Source of the DNA: Pseudoponticoccus marisrubri | Lineage (GTDB): Bacteria; Pseudomonadota; Alphaproteobacteria; Rhodobacterales; Rhodobacteraceae | Length of the DNA stretch: 64,000 nucleotides | Direction of reading: 5' to 3' | Assembly: GCF_001482405.1 (NCBI RefSeq) | Contig: NZ_LPXO01000009.1 | Location: forward strand, 62,001-126,000 | Shown here: positions 43,426 to 51,001 of the stretch, piece after piece | Layout of the letters: the number at the start of each line of letters is the position of its first letter | Numbering within the stretch: the first letter of the stretch is position 1 | The notes under the pieces: model-generated | The model's input: only the letters and a program-made list of their open reading frames with translations | Told to the model about the DNA's origin: nothing | The model's database searches: none | Program-made: the position numbers and the translations under genes

Positions 43426-44423
43426 GCAGTTTCCCCTTCTCCGCCATTGTCGGACAGGACGCGATGAAACGCGCCATGGTCCTGACCGCCATCGAACCGC
43501 GCCTGTCGGGCGTGCTGGTCTTCGGCGACCGCGGCACCGGCAAGAGCACCGCGGTGCGCGCCCTGGCCGCGCTGCTGCCGCCCATCGAGGCGGTGCGCGG
43601 CTGCCCGGTCAACGCCGCCACCCGCGCAGACAGCCCCGACTGGGCCGAGGGCGTGACCGACACGGTCGAGACCCGCCCGACCCCCGTGGTCGACCTGCCG
43701 CTGGGCGTGACCGAGGATCGCGTCACCGGCGCGCTGGACATCGAGCGCGCGCTGGTCGACGGGGTCAAGGCGTTCCAGCCCGGCCTGCTGGCGCAGGCCA
43801 ATCGCGGCTATCTCTATATCGACGAGGTCAACCTGCTCGAGGATCACATCGTCGATCTCCTGCTGGACGTGGCGCAATCGGGCGAGAATGTGGTCGAGCG
43901 TGACGGGCTGTCGATCCGCCACGCCGCGCGCTTCGTCCTTGTCGGCTCGGGCAACCCCGAAGAGGGCGAGCTGCGCCCGCAGCTGCTCGACCGGTTCGGC
44001 CTCTCGGTCGAGGTGCGCTCGCCCTCGGATATCGAGGAGCGGATCGAGGTGGTGCGCCGCCGCGACGCGTTCGAGACCGACCCGCAGGCCTTCCACGCCG
44101 AATGGGGCCCGCGCGACGCCGAGATCCGCGACCGCATCCTCGCCGCGCGGGCGGCCTTGGCACGGATCGACACGCCCGAGGACGCGTTGCGCGACTGCGC
44201 GCAGCTCTGCATCGCGCTGGGGGCCGACGGGCTGCGGGGCGAGCTGACCCTGCTGCGCGCCGGCCGCGCGCTCGCCGCCTATGACGGCGCGACCGCGCTG
44301 GGGCGCGCGCAGATCCGCGCCGTGGCCCCGCTGGCGCTGTCGCATCGCCTGCGCCGCGATCCGCTGGACGAGGCCGGATCGGTCGCCCGCGTCACCCGCG
44401 CCGTGGACGAGGTCCTGTCGTGA
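43422..44423 (+). CDS. bchI: Magnesium chelatase ATPase subunit I
   Basis: 333 aa AAA+ protein. Walker A is FGDRGTGKST, Walker B is GYLYIDEVNLLEDH, sensor 1 is VLVGSGNPEEG, and an arginine-rich LRPQLLDRFGL follows. Hexamers with BchD drive Mg insertion into protoporphyrin IX by BchH, the first committed bacteriochlorophyll step. The start overlaps crtA and the stop overlaps the GTG start of bchD. Confidence 0.96.
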   Translation: MSSFPFSAIVGQDAMKRAMVLTAIEPRLSGVLVFGDRGTGKSTAVRALAALLPPIEAVRGCPVNAATRADSPDWAEGVTDTVETRPTPVVDLPLGVTEDRVTGALDIERALVDGVKAFQPGLLAQANRGYLYIDEVNLLEDHIVDLLLDVAQSGENVVERDGLSIRHAARFVLVGSGNPEEGELRPQLLDRFGLSVEVRSPSDIEERIEVVRRRDAFETDPQAFHAEWGPRDAEIRDRILAARAALARIDTPEDALRDCAQLCIALGADGLRGELTLLRAGRALAAYDGATALGRAQIRAVAPLALSHRLRRDPLDEAGSVARVTRAVDEVLS

Positions 44424-46102
44424 CAGAGGCCGCGGCCCTGTCCGACTGGCAGCGGCTGCACCTTGCGCTGCGCTGCTTGGCGGTTGCGCCCTCCTCCCTG
44501 GGCGGCATGGTTCTGCGCGCCCGCGCCGGTCCGGTTCGGGACGCGGCGCTGGCGCTGCTGGACACCCAGCCCGGCCCCGTGGTCCGCCTGCACCCCGCGA
44601 TGACGGCCGATGCCCTGCAAGGCGGGCTCGACCTGACACGCACCCTGCAAGAGGGGCGCCCGGTGCAAAGCCCTGGCGCCCTGTCGCGGTCCGGGACCTT
44701 TGTCCTGGCCATGGCCGAGCGCTGCCCGCCCGAGATGGCCGCCCTGCTGGCACAGGCGCTTGATGCCGGGCTGGACGGCCCGCTGGTCCTGCTGGACGAA
44801 GGCGCCGAAGAGGGCGAGACGCCCCCTGCCCTGCTGGCCGAGCGGCTGGCTTTTCAAGTCGACCTGACCGGGTTGGCGCTGGCCGATGCTGTCCCCGCGG
44901 GGACAGGTGTTGAAATTCCGTTCCAATCGCGTGCGCCCAGTTCACCCGGCGCCAGGTCCGACATACCCGTGGAGTCCGGCCCTGTCCCCGCGGGGACAGA
45001 AGCCACCCGCCTCACCGCGCTCGCCGCCAGTTTCGGCATCGACAGCCTGCGCGCCCCGCTCTTCGCCTTGGCCGCCGCCCGCGCCCTGGCCGGTGGCAGC
45101 CCGGTCACCGAGCGGCATATGGAGCTCGCCGCGTTGCTCACCTACCCCTCACGCGCGACGCGCCTGCCGGAGCCTCCGGCCGAGGACCCCGCGCCTCCCG
45201 ACCCCAGCCCAGACACGCCCGAGCCTTCGGAGACGCAACGCCCCGAGGATCTGCCGCAGGACATGCTGGTCGAGGCGATCCGCGCCACAATTCCGCAAGG
45301 ACTGCTGGAGCAGATTGCACAGGGCGCCTCCCGCACCGCCAAGGGCTCCGGCGCCGGACAAAGGCGCAAGGGCAACCGCCGCGGCCGGCCCCTGCCCTCG
45401 CGCCCGGGACGCCCCGGCAATGGACAGCGCGTCGACCTGACCGCCACCTTGCGCCGCGCGGCCCCTTGGCAGAAGCTGCGCGGCGCCACGGATCGCCCGA
45501 TCATCTGGCCCTCGGATCTGTGCCTGAAACGCTACGAGGACCGCTCGGACCGGCTGCTGATCTTCGCCGTCGACGCCTCGGGCTCGGCCGCGCTGGCCCG
45601 GCTGGCAGAGGCCAAAGGCGCGGTGGAACTGCTGCTGGGCGAGGCCTATTCCCGTCGCGACCACGTGGCCCTGATCGCCTTCCGCGGCAGCACCGCGGAC
45701 CTGCTGCTGCCGCCCACGCGGTCGCTGGTGCAGGCCAAGCGGCGGCTGTCCGCCCTGCCCGGCGGCGGCGGCACCCCGCTCGCCACCGCCCTCCAGACGG
45801 CCGGCGAGTTGGCGGTGACCGCGCAGGCGCACGGGCTGTCGCCGACGCTGGCGCTGTTCACAGACGGGCGGGCCAACGTGGCCCTGGACGGGCAGGGTGA
45901 CCGGCCCCGCGCGCAGGCCGATGCGCACAGGCTGGCTCGCTGGCTGCGCGAGATGGCGCTGCCGGGGATCGTGCTGGATGCCGGGCGCCGACCGCATCCC
46001 CCGCTGGCCGAGCTGGCGGCCACGCTGGGGGCCCGCTACGTGCCGCTGCCGCGCGCCGATGCGCAGGCCCTGGGCGCCACGATCCGCGACGGGCTGGGCT
46101 GA
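44420..46102 (+). CDS. bchD: Magnesium chelatase subunit D
   Basis: 560 aa. An AAA-like N-terminal half lacks a full Walker A. A Pro/Asp-rich linker (AEDPAPPDPSPDTPEPSETQ) follows, then a C-terminal von Willebrand A domain with the metal site VDASGSAAL. GTG start overlapping bchI. The segment from about 155 to 195 contains VPAGT twice (158-162 and 189-193), each encoded by the 16-bp palindrome that I read as a partition site; this part looks like an insertion in a variable loop. The protein should still be functional. Confidence 0.94.
   Translation: MTEAAALSDWQRLHLALRCLAVAPSSLGGMVLRARAGPVRDAALALLDTQPGPVVRLHPAMTADALQGGLDLTRTLQEGRPVQSPGALSRSGTFVLAMAERCPPEMAALLAQALDAGLDGPLVLLDEGAEEGETPPALLAERLAFQVDLTGLALADAVPAGTGVEIPFQSRAPSSPGARSDIPVESGPVPAGTEATRLTALAASFGIDSLRAPLFALAAARALAGGSPVTERHMELAALLTYPSRATRLPEPPAEDPAPPDPSPDTPEPSETQRPEDLPQDMLVEAIRATIPQGLLEQIAQGASRTAKGSGAGQRRKGNRRGRPLPSRPGRPGNGQRVDLTATLRRAAPWQKLRGATDRPIIWPSDLCLKRYEDRSDRLLIFAVDASGSAALARLAEAKGAVELLLGEAYSRRDHVALIAFRGSTADLLLPPTRSLVQAKRRLSALPGGGGTPLATALQTAGELAVTAQAHGLSPTLALFTDGRANVALDGQGDRPRAQADAHRLARWLREMALPGIVLDAGRRPHPPLAELAATLGARYVPLPRADAQALGATIRDGLG
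44890..44905. promoter_or_regulatory. Candidate parS-like palindrome 1 (in bchD)
   Basis: TGTCCCCGCGGGGACA, a perfect 16-bp palindrome, lies within bchD codons 157-162. Identical copies occur at 44983 and 46467, and a one-mismatch copy is upstream of parA. Clustering around the parAB genes suggests ParB binding. Confidence 0.65.
44983..44998. promoter_or_regulatory. Candidate parS-like palindrome 2 (in bchD)
   Basis: The second perfect copy of TGTCCCCGCGGGGACA lies 93 bases after the first, in the same reading phase, so it again encodes VPAGT. Both lie in a region of BchD that looks poorly conserved and loop-like. Confidence 0.65.
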
Positions 46103-46105
46103 GCG

Positions 46106-46981
46106 ATGCGCTGGCCGCCGCCGCCCGACTGGCCCTTCGCGGCGCAGTCGACCCGCATCCCGCTGCCCCCGCATGAATGGCACGTGCAGCAACTGGGCGA
46201 CGGGCCATTGCTTGTCTTGCTGCACGGCGCGGGCGGCGCGACCCATAGCTGGCGCGGGTTGGCGCCGATCCTGGCAGAGCGCTTCCGGCTGGTGATGATC
46301 GACCTACCGGGCCACGGCTATACGCGGTCGCCGCGCGCTTCACGCTCGGGGCTCGACGCGATGGCCGAGGACGTTGCCCGGTTGATGCAGATGCAGGGCT
46401 GGCAGCCCCGGGCCGTGATCGGGCACTCGGCCGGGGCGGCCGTCGCGTTGAGGATTTCTTTGGATCTGTCCCCGCGGGGACAGCGATTCGCCACGGTGGG
46501 GATCAACCCGGCGCTGACTCCGTTCGAAGGTGTCGCCGGCTGGCTGTTCCCGGCCATGGCGCGGCTGCTGGCGATCAACCCGCTGACCCCCAGCCTGTTC
46601 ACGCTGCGCGGCGGCTCGCCCCGGCAGGCGCGCAAGCTGATCGAGGGCACGGGATCGACGCTCGACCCCGAGGGGTACCGGCTTTATGCGCGGCTGCTGG
46701 GCGACCGCGACCACGTGAACGGGGCGCTTCAGATGATGGCGCGCTGGTCGCTGGACCGGTTGCTGGCCGAGCTGCCAAGGCTGGAGGCACCTGCGCTGTT
46801 CATCACCGGAGACCGCGACCGCGCCGTGGCGCCCAAGGTGGCCGACCGCACGGCGGCCCGGATGCAACGGGCCGAGGTCACGCGATTGGACGGGCTGGGC
46901 CACCTGGCCCATGAAGAGGATCCGCAAAAGGTCGCCGACGAGATCCTGTCCTTCCTCGACCGGCCCAACACGGGCGCCTGA
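46106..46981 (+). CDS. bchO: Alpha/beta hydrolase, putative magnesium chelatase accessory protein
   Basis: 291 aa alpha/beta-hydrolase fold. The oxyanion region is LLHGAGGATHSW, the nucleophile elbow is VIGHSAGAAVAL, the acid lies in FITGDRDRAV, and His is in LDGLGHLAHEE. BchO is always near bchID and is proposed to help Mg chelatase or tetrapyrrole handling; the reaction is unproven. The ATG is 3 bases after the bchD stop. A third parS-like palindrome lies in codons 121-126 (LSPRGQ). Confidence 0.9.
   Translation: MRWPPPPDWPFAAQSTRIPLPPHEWHVQQLGDGPLLVLLHGAGGATHSWRGLAPILAERFRLVMIDLPGHGYTRSPRASRSGLDAMAEDVARLMQMQGWQPRAVIGHSAGAAVALRISLDLSPRGQRFATVGINPALTPFEGVAGWLFPAMARLLAINPLTPSLFTLRGGSPRQARKLIEGTGSTLDPEGYRLYARLLGDRDHVNGALQMMARWSLDRLLAELPRLEAPALFITGDRDRAVAPKVADRTAARMQRAEVTRLDGLGHLAHEEDPQKVADEILSFLDRPNTGA
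46467..46482. promoter_or_regulatory. Candidate parS-like palindrome 3 (in bchO)
   Basis: A perfect copy of TGTCCCCGCGGGGACA inside bchO, in a different reading phase from the two bchD copies (it encodes LSPRGQ). This shows that selection acts on the DNA sequence rather than on a shared peptide. Confidence 0.65.
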
Positions 46982-47001
46982 CGCGGGCCGCCCACATGAA
47001 A

Positions 47002-47033
47002 AAGGCCCGGGCGCCTCACGCGCACCGGGCCTT
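47002..47033. terminator. Bidirectional terminator between bchO and parB
   Basis: A 9-bp perfect stem (AAGGCCCGG / CCGGGCCTT), with an inner GCGC/GCGC pairing, lies between the convergent bchO and parB genes. A-rich bases before and T-rich bases after the stem make it plausible as a terminator for both directions. Confidence 0.75.
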
Positions 47034-47061
47034 GAATTGGCTCATCGAATCCCGCGAGGGG

Positions 47062-48132
47062 TTACTGTTCCAACCGGTCCAGCAGGGCCTGCACGGCTTC
47101 TTCCAGCACGTGCCGGTCGAGGCTGCTGAAATCGCGATCCATGCGCAGCTCCAACCGCCCATCGGCCAGCGTGCACTTGGCCACATCGCCGCCGGGGCGC
47201 GAGAGCTTCATCACCGTGCGCGCCGAAGAGGTGGCAGGCTTTTTCGGCTTGGCGGCCGCGCGTTCGGGGGCCAGCCATTTCTGCAGAATGGCCAGCTCGT
47301 TCTCGACCGTCTTCTCCAGCAGCATGCGCAGGTCGTCGCGAATGCGCTCGGCCAGGCCCGGCTGCTCCTCGATCCGCTTGACCATGTCCAGCCCCAGCTT
47401 GCGCGGCACGGCATCGGCATGGGACATCATCACGCCGATTTCCGAGACGAAGGTGGTGAAGTGCCGGATGTAGGAGCGCTTCTGCCGCCCGGCCGAGGCA
47501 AAGAGCAGGTCGGCCGCCTCGAAAGGCGTCAGCTCCGGCGTGTCGGGATCGCGCGCATAGTTGAGCGCCAGCGTCGCCATCTCGGCAAAGGAGATGTCGC
47601 GGCGGATCAGGTTCTCGTCCACCATCTTGCGGTAGAGGTGGTCCAACTCGTCGCCCGGGGTCTGCACATGGGCGGGGATCTCGGCAAAGCGGTCCTCGCC
47701 CGTCTCGGCATGAAGCTCGGCAAAGGCCATCAACCGGCGATAGCCCTGGATCAGCTCGAACCGGTCGCCGGCGGCCTCGACCCGGATCGGGTTGGACAGG
47801 CCGATGCGCCGGATCGAGGCCTTGAGCTCTTCCATCTCGGGATCGCGGGTGGCCGAGCGGTCGCGGCTGAGCTTGGTGGCGTCGACCAGGTCCAGCGGCA
47901 CGGTGCGCATGATCAGGCCGGCCTGTTTCAGCGCGACATATTCATGCGCCAGCCGGTCATTCTCGGCCCGGATCGCGGCCTCGGCCTGCTGGCGCCCGGC
48001 CAGCGCCTCGGCATTCTCGGTGATGGCGGCGGCCATCGGACCGCGGCGGCCCGGGGCAGGGGGGTCCTTGGACTCGGGCTCGACCGGGTCGGCCTCGAAC
48101 TCGATCTCGAACATGCGGCGTTTGCGGCTCAT
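47062..48132 (-). CDS. parB: Plasmid partition protein ParB
   Basis: 356 aa. An N-terminal disordered region is followed by the ParB/Srx nucleotide-binding domain (VDATKLSRDRS, IRRIGLSNPIRVE, RFELIQGYRRLMAF). A helix-turn-helix region follows (DISFAEMATLALNYA and KRSYIRHFTTFVSEIGV). It binds centromere sites and acts with ParA to segregate the replicon. I placed the start at 48132, 1 base after the parA stop, with GAGG upstream. Likely targets are the palindromes in bchD, bchO and upstream of parA. Confidence 0.88.
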   Translation of the reverse strand: MSRKRRMFEIEFEADPVEPESKDPPAPGRRGPMAAAITENAEALAGRQQAEAAIRAENDRLAHEYVALKQAGLIMRTVPLDLVDATKLSRDRSATRDPEMEELKASIRRIGLSNPIRVEAAGDRFELIQGYRRLMAFAELHAETGEDRFAEIPAHVQTPGDELDHLYRKMVDENLIRRDISFAEMATLALNYARDPDTPELTPFEAADLLFASAGRQKRSYIRHFTTFVSEIGVMMSHADAVPRKLGLDMVKRIEEQPGLAERIRDDLRMLLEKTVENELAILQKWLAPERAAAKPKKPATSSARTVMKLSRPGGDVAKCTLADGRLELRMDRDFSSLDRHVLEEAVQALLDRLEQ

Positions 48133-48133
48133 C

Positions 48134-49444
48134 TTACGCGGCCTCCTCGGCATCCATCTGGTCCCAGCTCGCGGTCAGCGTGGCCTTGAACTCGTCATAG
48201 GCGCGGTCGAAGGAGCCGCGCGCCCGGCGCCAGGTCTCGCGGGTCATCTCGCGATAGTCGGTTTCGTAGATCGAGTTGAGGAAGCGGCCGGACTGTTCGA
48301 CGGCGCGGGTCAGCTCGATCGGGTGCTCGGTCATGCGTGGGCCGAAAACCTTGCCAAAGGCTGACTGCATCGCGCGGTGCAACTCGTTGTTGGGCTCGAA
48401 CCGGGTCAGCAGGAAGCGCACGTCGAGAAAGGCCTTGGGCAAGGGCAGGGTACCCGGCGGCAGCAGGCCCTGGAACTGCGACAGGTCGTCCAGCGCCTCG
48501 GAAAGCTGGCCGATGAAGGAGGTCGTGCTGTCATATTCCCAGTAGCCCGGTCCCGAGGGGATGTAGAGCACGTCGGCGGCGAAGACGGCGTTCATGCTCT
48601 GGTAACCAATGGCGGGCGGGCAGTCGAAGAGGATCAGGTCGTAGCTGTCGGCCGGGATCTGGTCGAGATAGCGCGCCACCGCGGCGAAGAAGGACCACTC
48701 GGGGTTGAGGTGCCGGTACTGCGCGCTGGCGAACTCGACGAAGGCCGCGTTGGCACAGGAAGGGATCAGGTCGATGGTCGACCAGGCGGTGGGCTTGACG
48801 AAATCCGTCACGCGCAGGTCCATCAGCCCCATCTCCTGGATCGAGGCGGGGATGCGGCGGCGGGGCAGGGCGGTGCCCGATTCCGCCCCGCGCGCGCTGG
48901 CGTTCATGCGCTCGGTCTCACGCGCGAGGTCGCGGGCCATGATGCCCCAGACGGTGTATTCCTCGGCGATGTCGGTCAGGCCCATGGAATGGCTGAGCGT
49001 GGCCTGCGGGTCGAAATCGACGCAGAGCACGCGGTAGCCGTCCAGCGCGGCGGCATGGGCGAAATGCAGCGCCACGGTGGACTTGCCGGCGCCGCCTTTG
49101 AAATTGGCGATGGCGGCGCGGATCGCGCGGCGCCCGGCGGGCCGGGGCGGCATCAGCGACCGGCGGTTGATGCGCAGCTTGCGGCGGATCTCGTTGACCT
49201 CGTCAAGGCTGTACCAGCGCTGGCGGCCGTCCTCCTCGACCTGCCCCTGCGGCAGGCTGGGGTCGGCGGCCATCTTGCCGCGCAGGGTGGACTGGTTGAC
49301 CTTGAGGATCAGCTCGGCCAGCTCCCACGAGGAAAAGCGGCGCAGCGTCTTCTCGCGCTCGGGCGAATAGGTCTGGCGCCGGATCGCGCCCTGCATCTTG
49401 AGCGACTGCGCCTGCAGCGCCTTGAGGTCTTCATGGGTGAACAT
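48134..49444 (-). CDS. parA: Plasmid partition ATPase ParA (long, type Ia)
   Basis: 436 aa. An N-terminal region of about 105 residues has a DNA-binding helix-turn-helix character (FSSWELAELILKVNQSTLRGKM), typical of type Ia ParA that represses its own promoter. The deviant Walker A motif is FKGGAGKSTVALHFA, and Walker B is LILFDCPPAIGYQSM. A region with VDFDPQATLSHSMGL is standard. With ParB it moves plasmid copies to daughter cells. The palindrome at 49470 sits 26 bases upstream of its start. Confidence 0.9.
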   Translation of the reverse strand: MFTHEDLKALQAQSLKMQGAIRRQTYSPEREKTLRRFSSWELAELILKVNQSTLRGKMAADPSLPQGQVEEDGRQRWYSLDEVNEIRRKLRINRRSLMPPRPAGRRAIRAAIANFKGGAGKSTVALHFAHAAALDGYRVLCVDFDPQATLSHSMGLTDIAEEYTVWGIMARDLARETERMNASARGAESGTALPRRRIPASIQEMGLMDLRVTDFVKPTAWSTIDLIPSCANAAFVEFASAQYRHLNPEWSFFAAVARYLDQIPADSYDLILFDCPPAIGYQSMNAVFAADVLYIPSGPGYWEYDSTTSFIGQLSEALDDLSQFQGLLPPGTLPLPKAFLDVRFLLTRFEPNNELHRAMQSAFGKVFGPRMTEHPIELTRAVEQSGRFLNSIYETDYREMTRETWRRARGSFDRAYDEFKATLTASWDQMDAEEAA

Positions 49445-49469
49445 GGGGCCTGTCCCTTTTCTTGATCGC

Positions 49470-49485
49470 TGTCCCCGCGGGGACG
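49470..49485. promoter_or_regulatory. Candidate parS-like palindrome 4 (parA promoter)
   Basis: TGTCCCCGCGGGGACG differs from the other three copies only at the last base. Its place just upstream of parA fits both centromere function and autoregulation of parAB. Confidence 0.6.
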
Positions 49486-49499
49486 CTCTTTGCTGCCTG

Positions 49500-49748
49500 T
49501 TCGGAATTTACGCCGGATTTGCAAAAAACGCAAAAGGCAATATCGTAGATCAGGGCTTTTTCGGAATCTGCGTTTTCCCTTGTGCCCCAAGGGCTTTGCA
49601 GGCGCTGACCGATTCGGACGGGCAGGGGGTCCGACGGGCCCCGGCGCTGGACAGACGGGCGAGATATTGGGGGACTCCGAACCGTGTCCCGCCACCGATT
49701 GGGGGACAGAACGGCGCGAATGGGGGACAGACAGGCTGTCCTCCAATA
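49500..49748. other. Candidate plasmid origin with iterons
   Basis: The gap between divergent parA and the initiator gene holds an AT-richer stretch at about 49500-49590 with A and T runs and two related words (TTCGGAATTTACG, TTCGGAATCTGCG). Then come iteron-like repeats: ATTGGGGGACTC at 49667, ATTGGGGGACAG at 49699, AATGGGGGACAG at 49720, and an inverted CTGTCCTCCAAT at 49737-49748. Start-to-start distances of 32 and 21 bases are near whole helical turns. An AT-rich unwinding region next to iterons is the usual layout of initiator-controlled plasmid origins. Confidence 0.65.
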
Positions 49749-49942
49749 CCAGAGATACCTTTTCTTCGAAATGGAATGGGGATGAGCCTGGGCGGCCAAG
49801 CGACTCTTTTCTTGACAGAATCGCGTTTCCGGACGCAAATCAGGACACGGTCGGAAAAGACGCCGCGACAGACGGCTGAGCCGGCCGGACCGCAAGAGCG
49901 GTGAGGCAGCCCCGAGGCTTCGGTGGAAAGGCAAGGACAGTG

Positions 49943-50626
49943 ATGCAAGTGGCACGCCCCGTCGGTCGCGCGGCGGCTTCCCGGAAATACGATCTGCTGA
50001 CCGCGCTGGGAGCCCATGCGCTGGCGCAGGACAAGACGGTGCAGCGCCGGGTGCTGCGCCTGCTGACATTGATCACCGCGCGCTACAACTGGGCCCGGGA
50101 CGAGCTGGCGGTGGGCCAGCGCGAGATCGCGCGGCTCTGGTCGGTGGATGAGCGCACGGTCAAGCGCGAGATGGCCCGGCTGCGCGCCGATGGCTGGCTG
50201 GTGGTGCGCCGGCAGGGGGCGCGCGGACGGGTGACCGAGTACCGGCTGGACCTGGAACGGGTGCTGGAGGACACGCGCCCGCAATGGGACGCGGTGGGCC
50301 CCGATTTCGCGCTGCGCATGGGCACGGCGGACGGCGAGGCGGCGCAGGTGGTGCCCATGCCGGTCAAGGGCCGCGTGCCGGCCCCGGAGGTGCGCGAGGG
50401 CACGGAATGGGCGCTGGCCCGGGCCCTGCTGCACGGCGAGGACGAGGCGCTCTATGCCTCGTGGCTGCACGGTCTGGAGCGCGCCGAGCGGGCAGGGGGG
50501 CGGCTGACCCTGCGCGCGCCCTCGCGCTTCCACGCGGCCTATGTGCAGACCCACCTGGAGCGGCAGGTGCTGGCAGCCTGCCAGGCGGTGGATGACGGCG
50601 TGACCGAGCTGCGCGTGACGTGGTGA
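49943..50626 (+). CDS. DnaA-like plasmid replication initiator
   Basis: 227 aa. The N-terminal half has a winged-helix replication domain (REIARLWSVDERTVKREMARLRADGWLVV). The C-terminal part from about 155 resembles DnaA domain I (WALARALLHGEDEALYASWL, then LTLRAPSRFHAAYVQTHLERQ). This combination is the DnaA-like replicase known from Rhodobacterales plasmids, including those that carry photosynthesis genes. The ATG 49943 has AAGGAC upstream; a GTG at 49901 would add 14 residues. Divergent from parAB across the iteron region. Confidence 0.88.
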   Translation: MQVARPVGRAAASRKYDLLTALGAHALAQDKTVQRRVLRLLTLITARYNWARDELAVGQREIARLWSVDERTVKREMARLRADGWLVVRRQGARGRVTEYRLDLERVLEDTRPQWDAVGPDFALRMGTADGEAAQVVPMPVKGRVPAPEVREGTEWALARALLHGEDEALYASWLHGLERAERAGGRLTLRAPSRFHAAYVQTHLERQVLAACQAVDDGVTELRVTW

Positions 50627-50782
50627 GGGGGCGACAGGAAGGGCTGTGACGGAGGCTACAAGAGCTGGGCACGTGGTGGCACGAGGCTTTCGTTGTCAGG
50701 AGCGTCGCGCAGAGCCGGGAGCTGTTTGAGGGTGGGACATGAGCCTGTCTCCAGCGTGACCAGCCTTTGGGACTAGGAGTGC

Positions 50783-50992
50783 AAGCGCGGTCGGCCGCCG
50801 GACTTCGTGGCTGAACCCGGCGAGCTCTTGGCAAACGGATACCGGGAATTGCCGGCGGAGGGGCGCCACATGCTGGCGCTGCGTGGCCCGCTCGATTGAG
50901 TCCTGCTGTCGCAGGTCCTGGAAGAGGGCCTGCAGCTGGTGACGGAGGACCGCAAGCTGGCGGTCCATGACGGGCCCGTGGAGCCCGTCTGA
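50783..50992 (+). pseudogene. Decayed PIN-domain toxin gene (vapC-like), C-terminal remnant
   Basis: Reading from 50783 gives FVAEPGELLANGYRELPAEG, then RHMLALRGPLD and a TGA at 50897. The same frame then continues as VLLSQVLEEGLQLVTEDRKL and ends with a normal stop at 50990-50992. This matches the second half of VapC-type PIN toxins (the LPxxHRDPFDRxLxAQAL...LVTxDxxL region), but the catalytic HRDPFDR segment is shortened and interrupted. No intact N-terminus or antitoxin is visible in 50627-50780. Addiction modules are common plasmid passengers, which fits the adjacent replication genes. Confidence 0.65.
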
Positions 50993-51001
50993 GACGCCGT
51001 C

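Noticed and set aside
49501-49620. A possible DnaA-box cluster in the AT-rich origin part
   Set aside because: No clear TTATCCACA-like boxes are present; only the GGGGGAC iterons are convincing.
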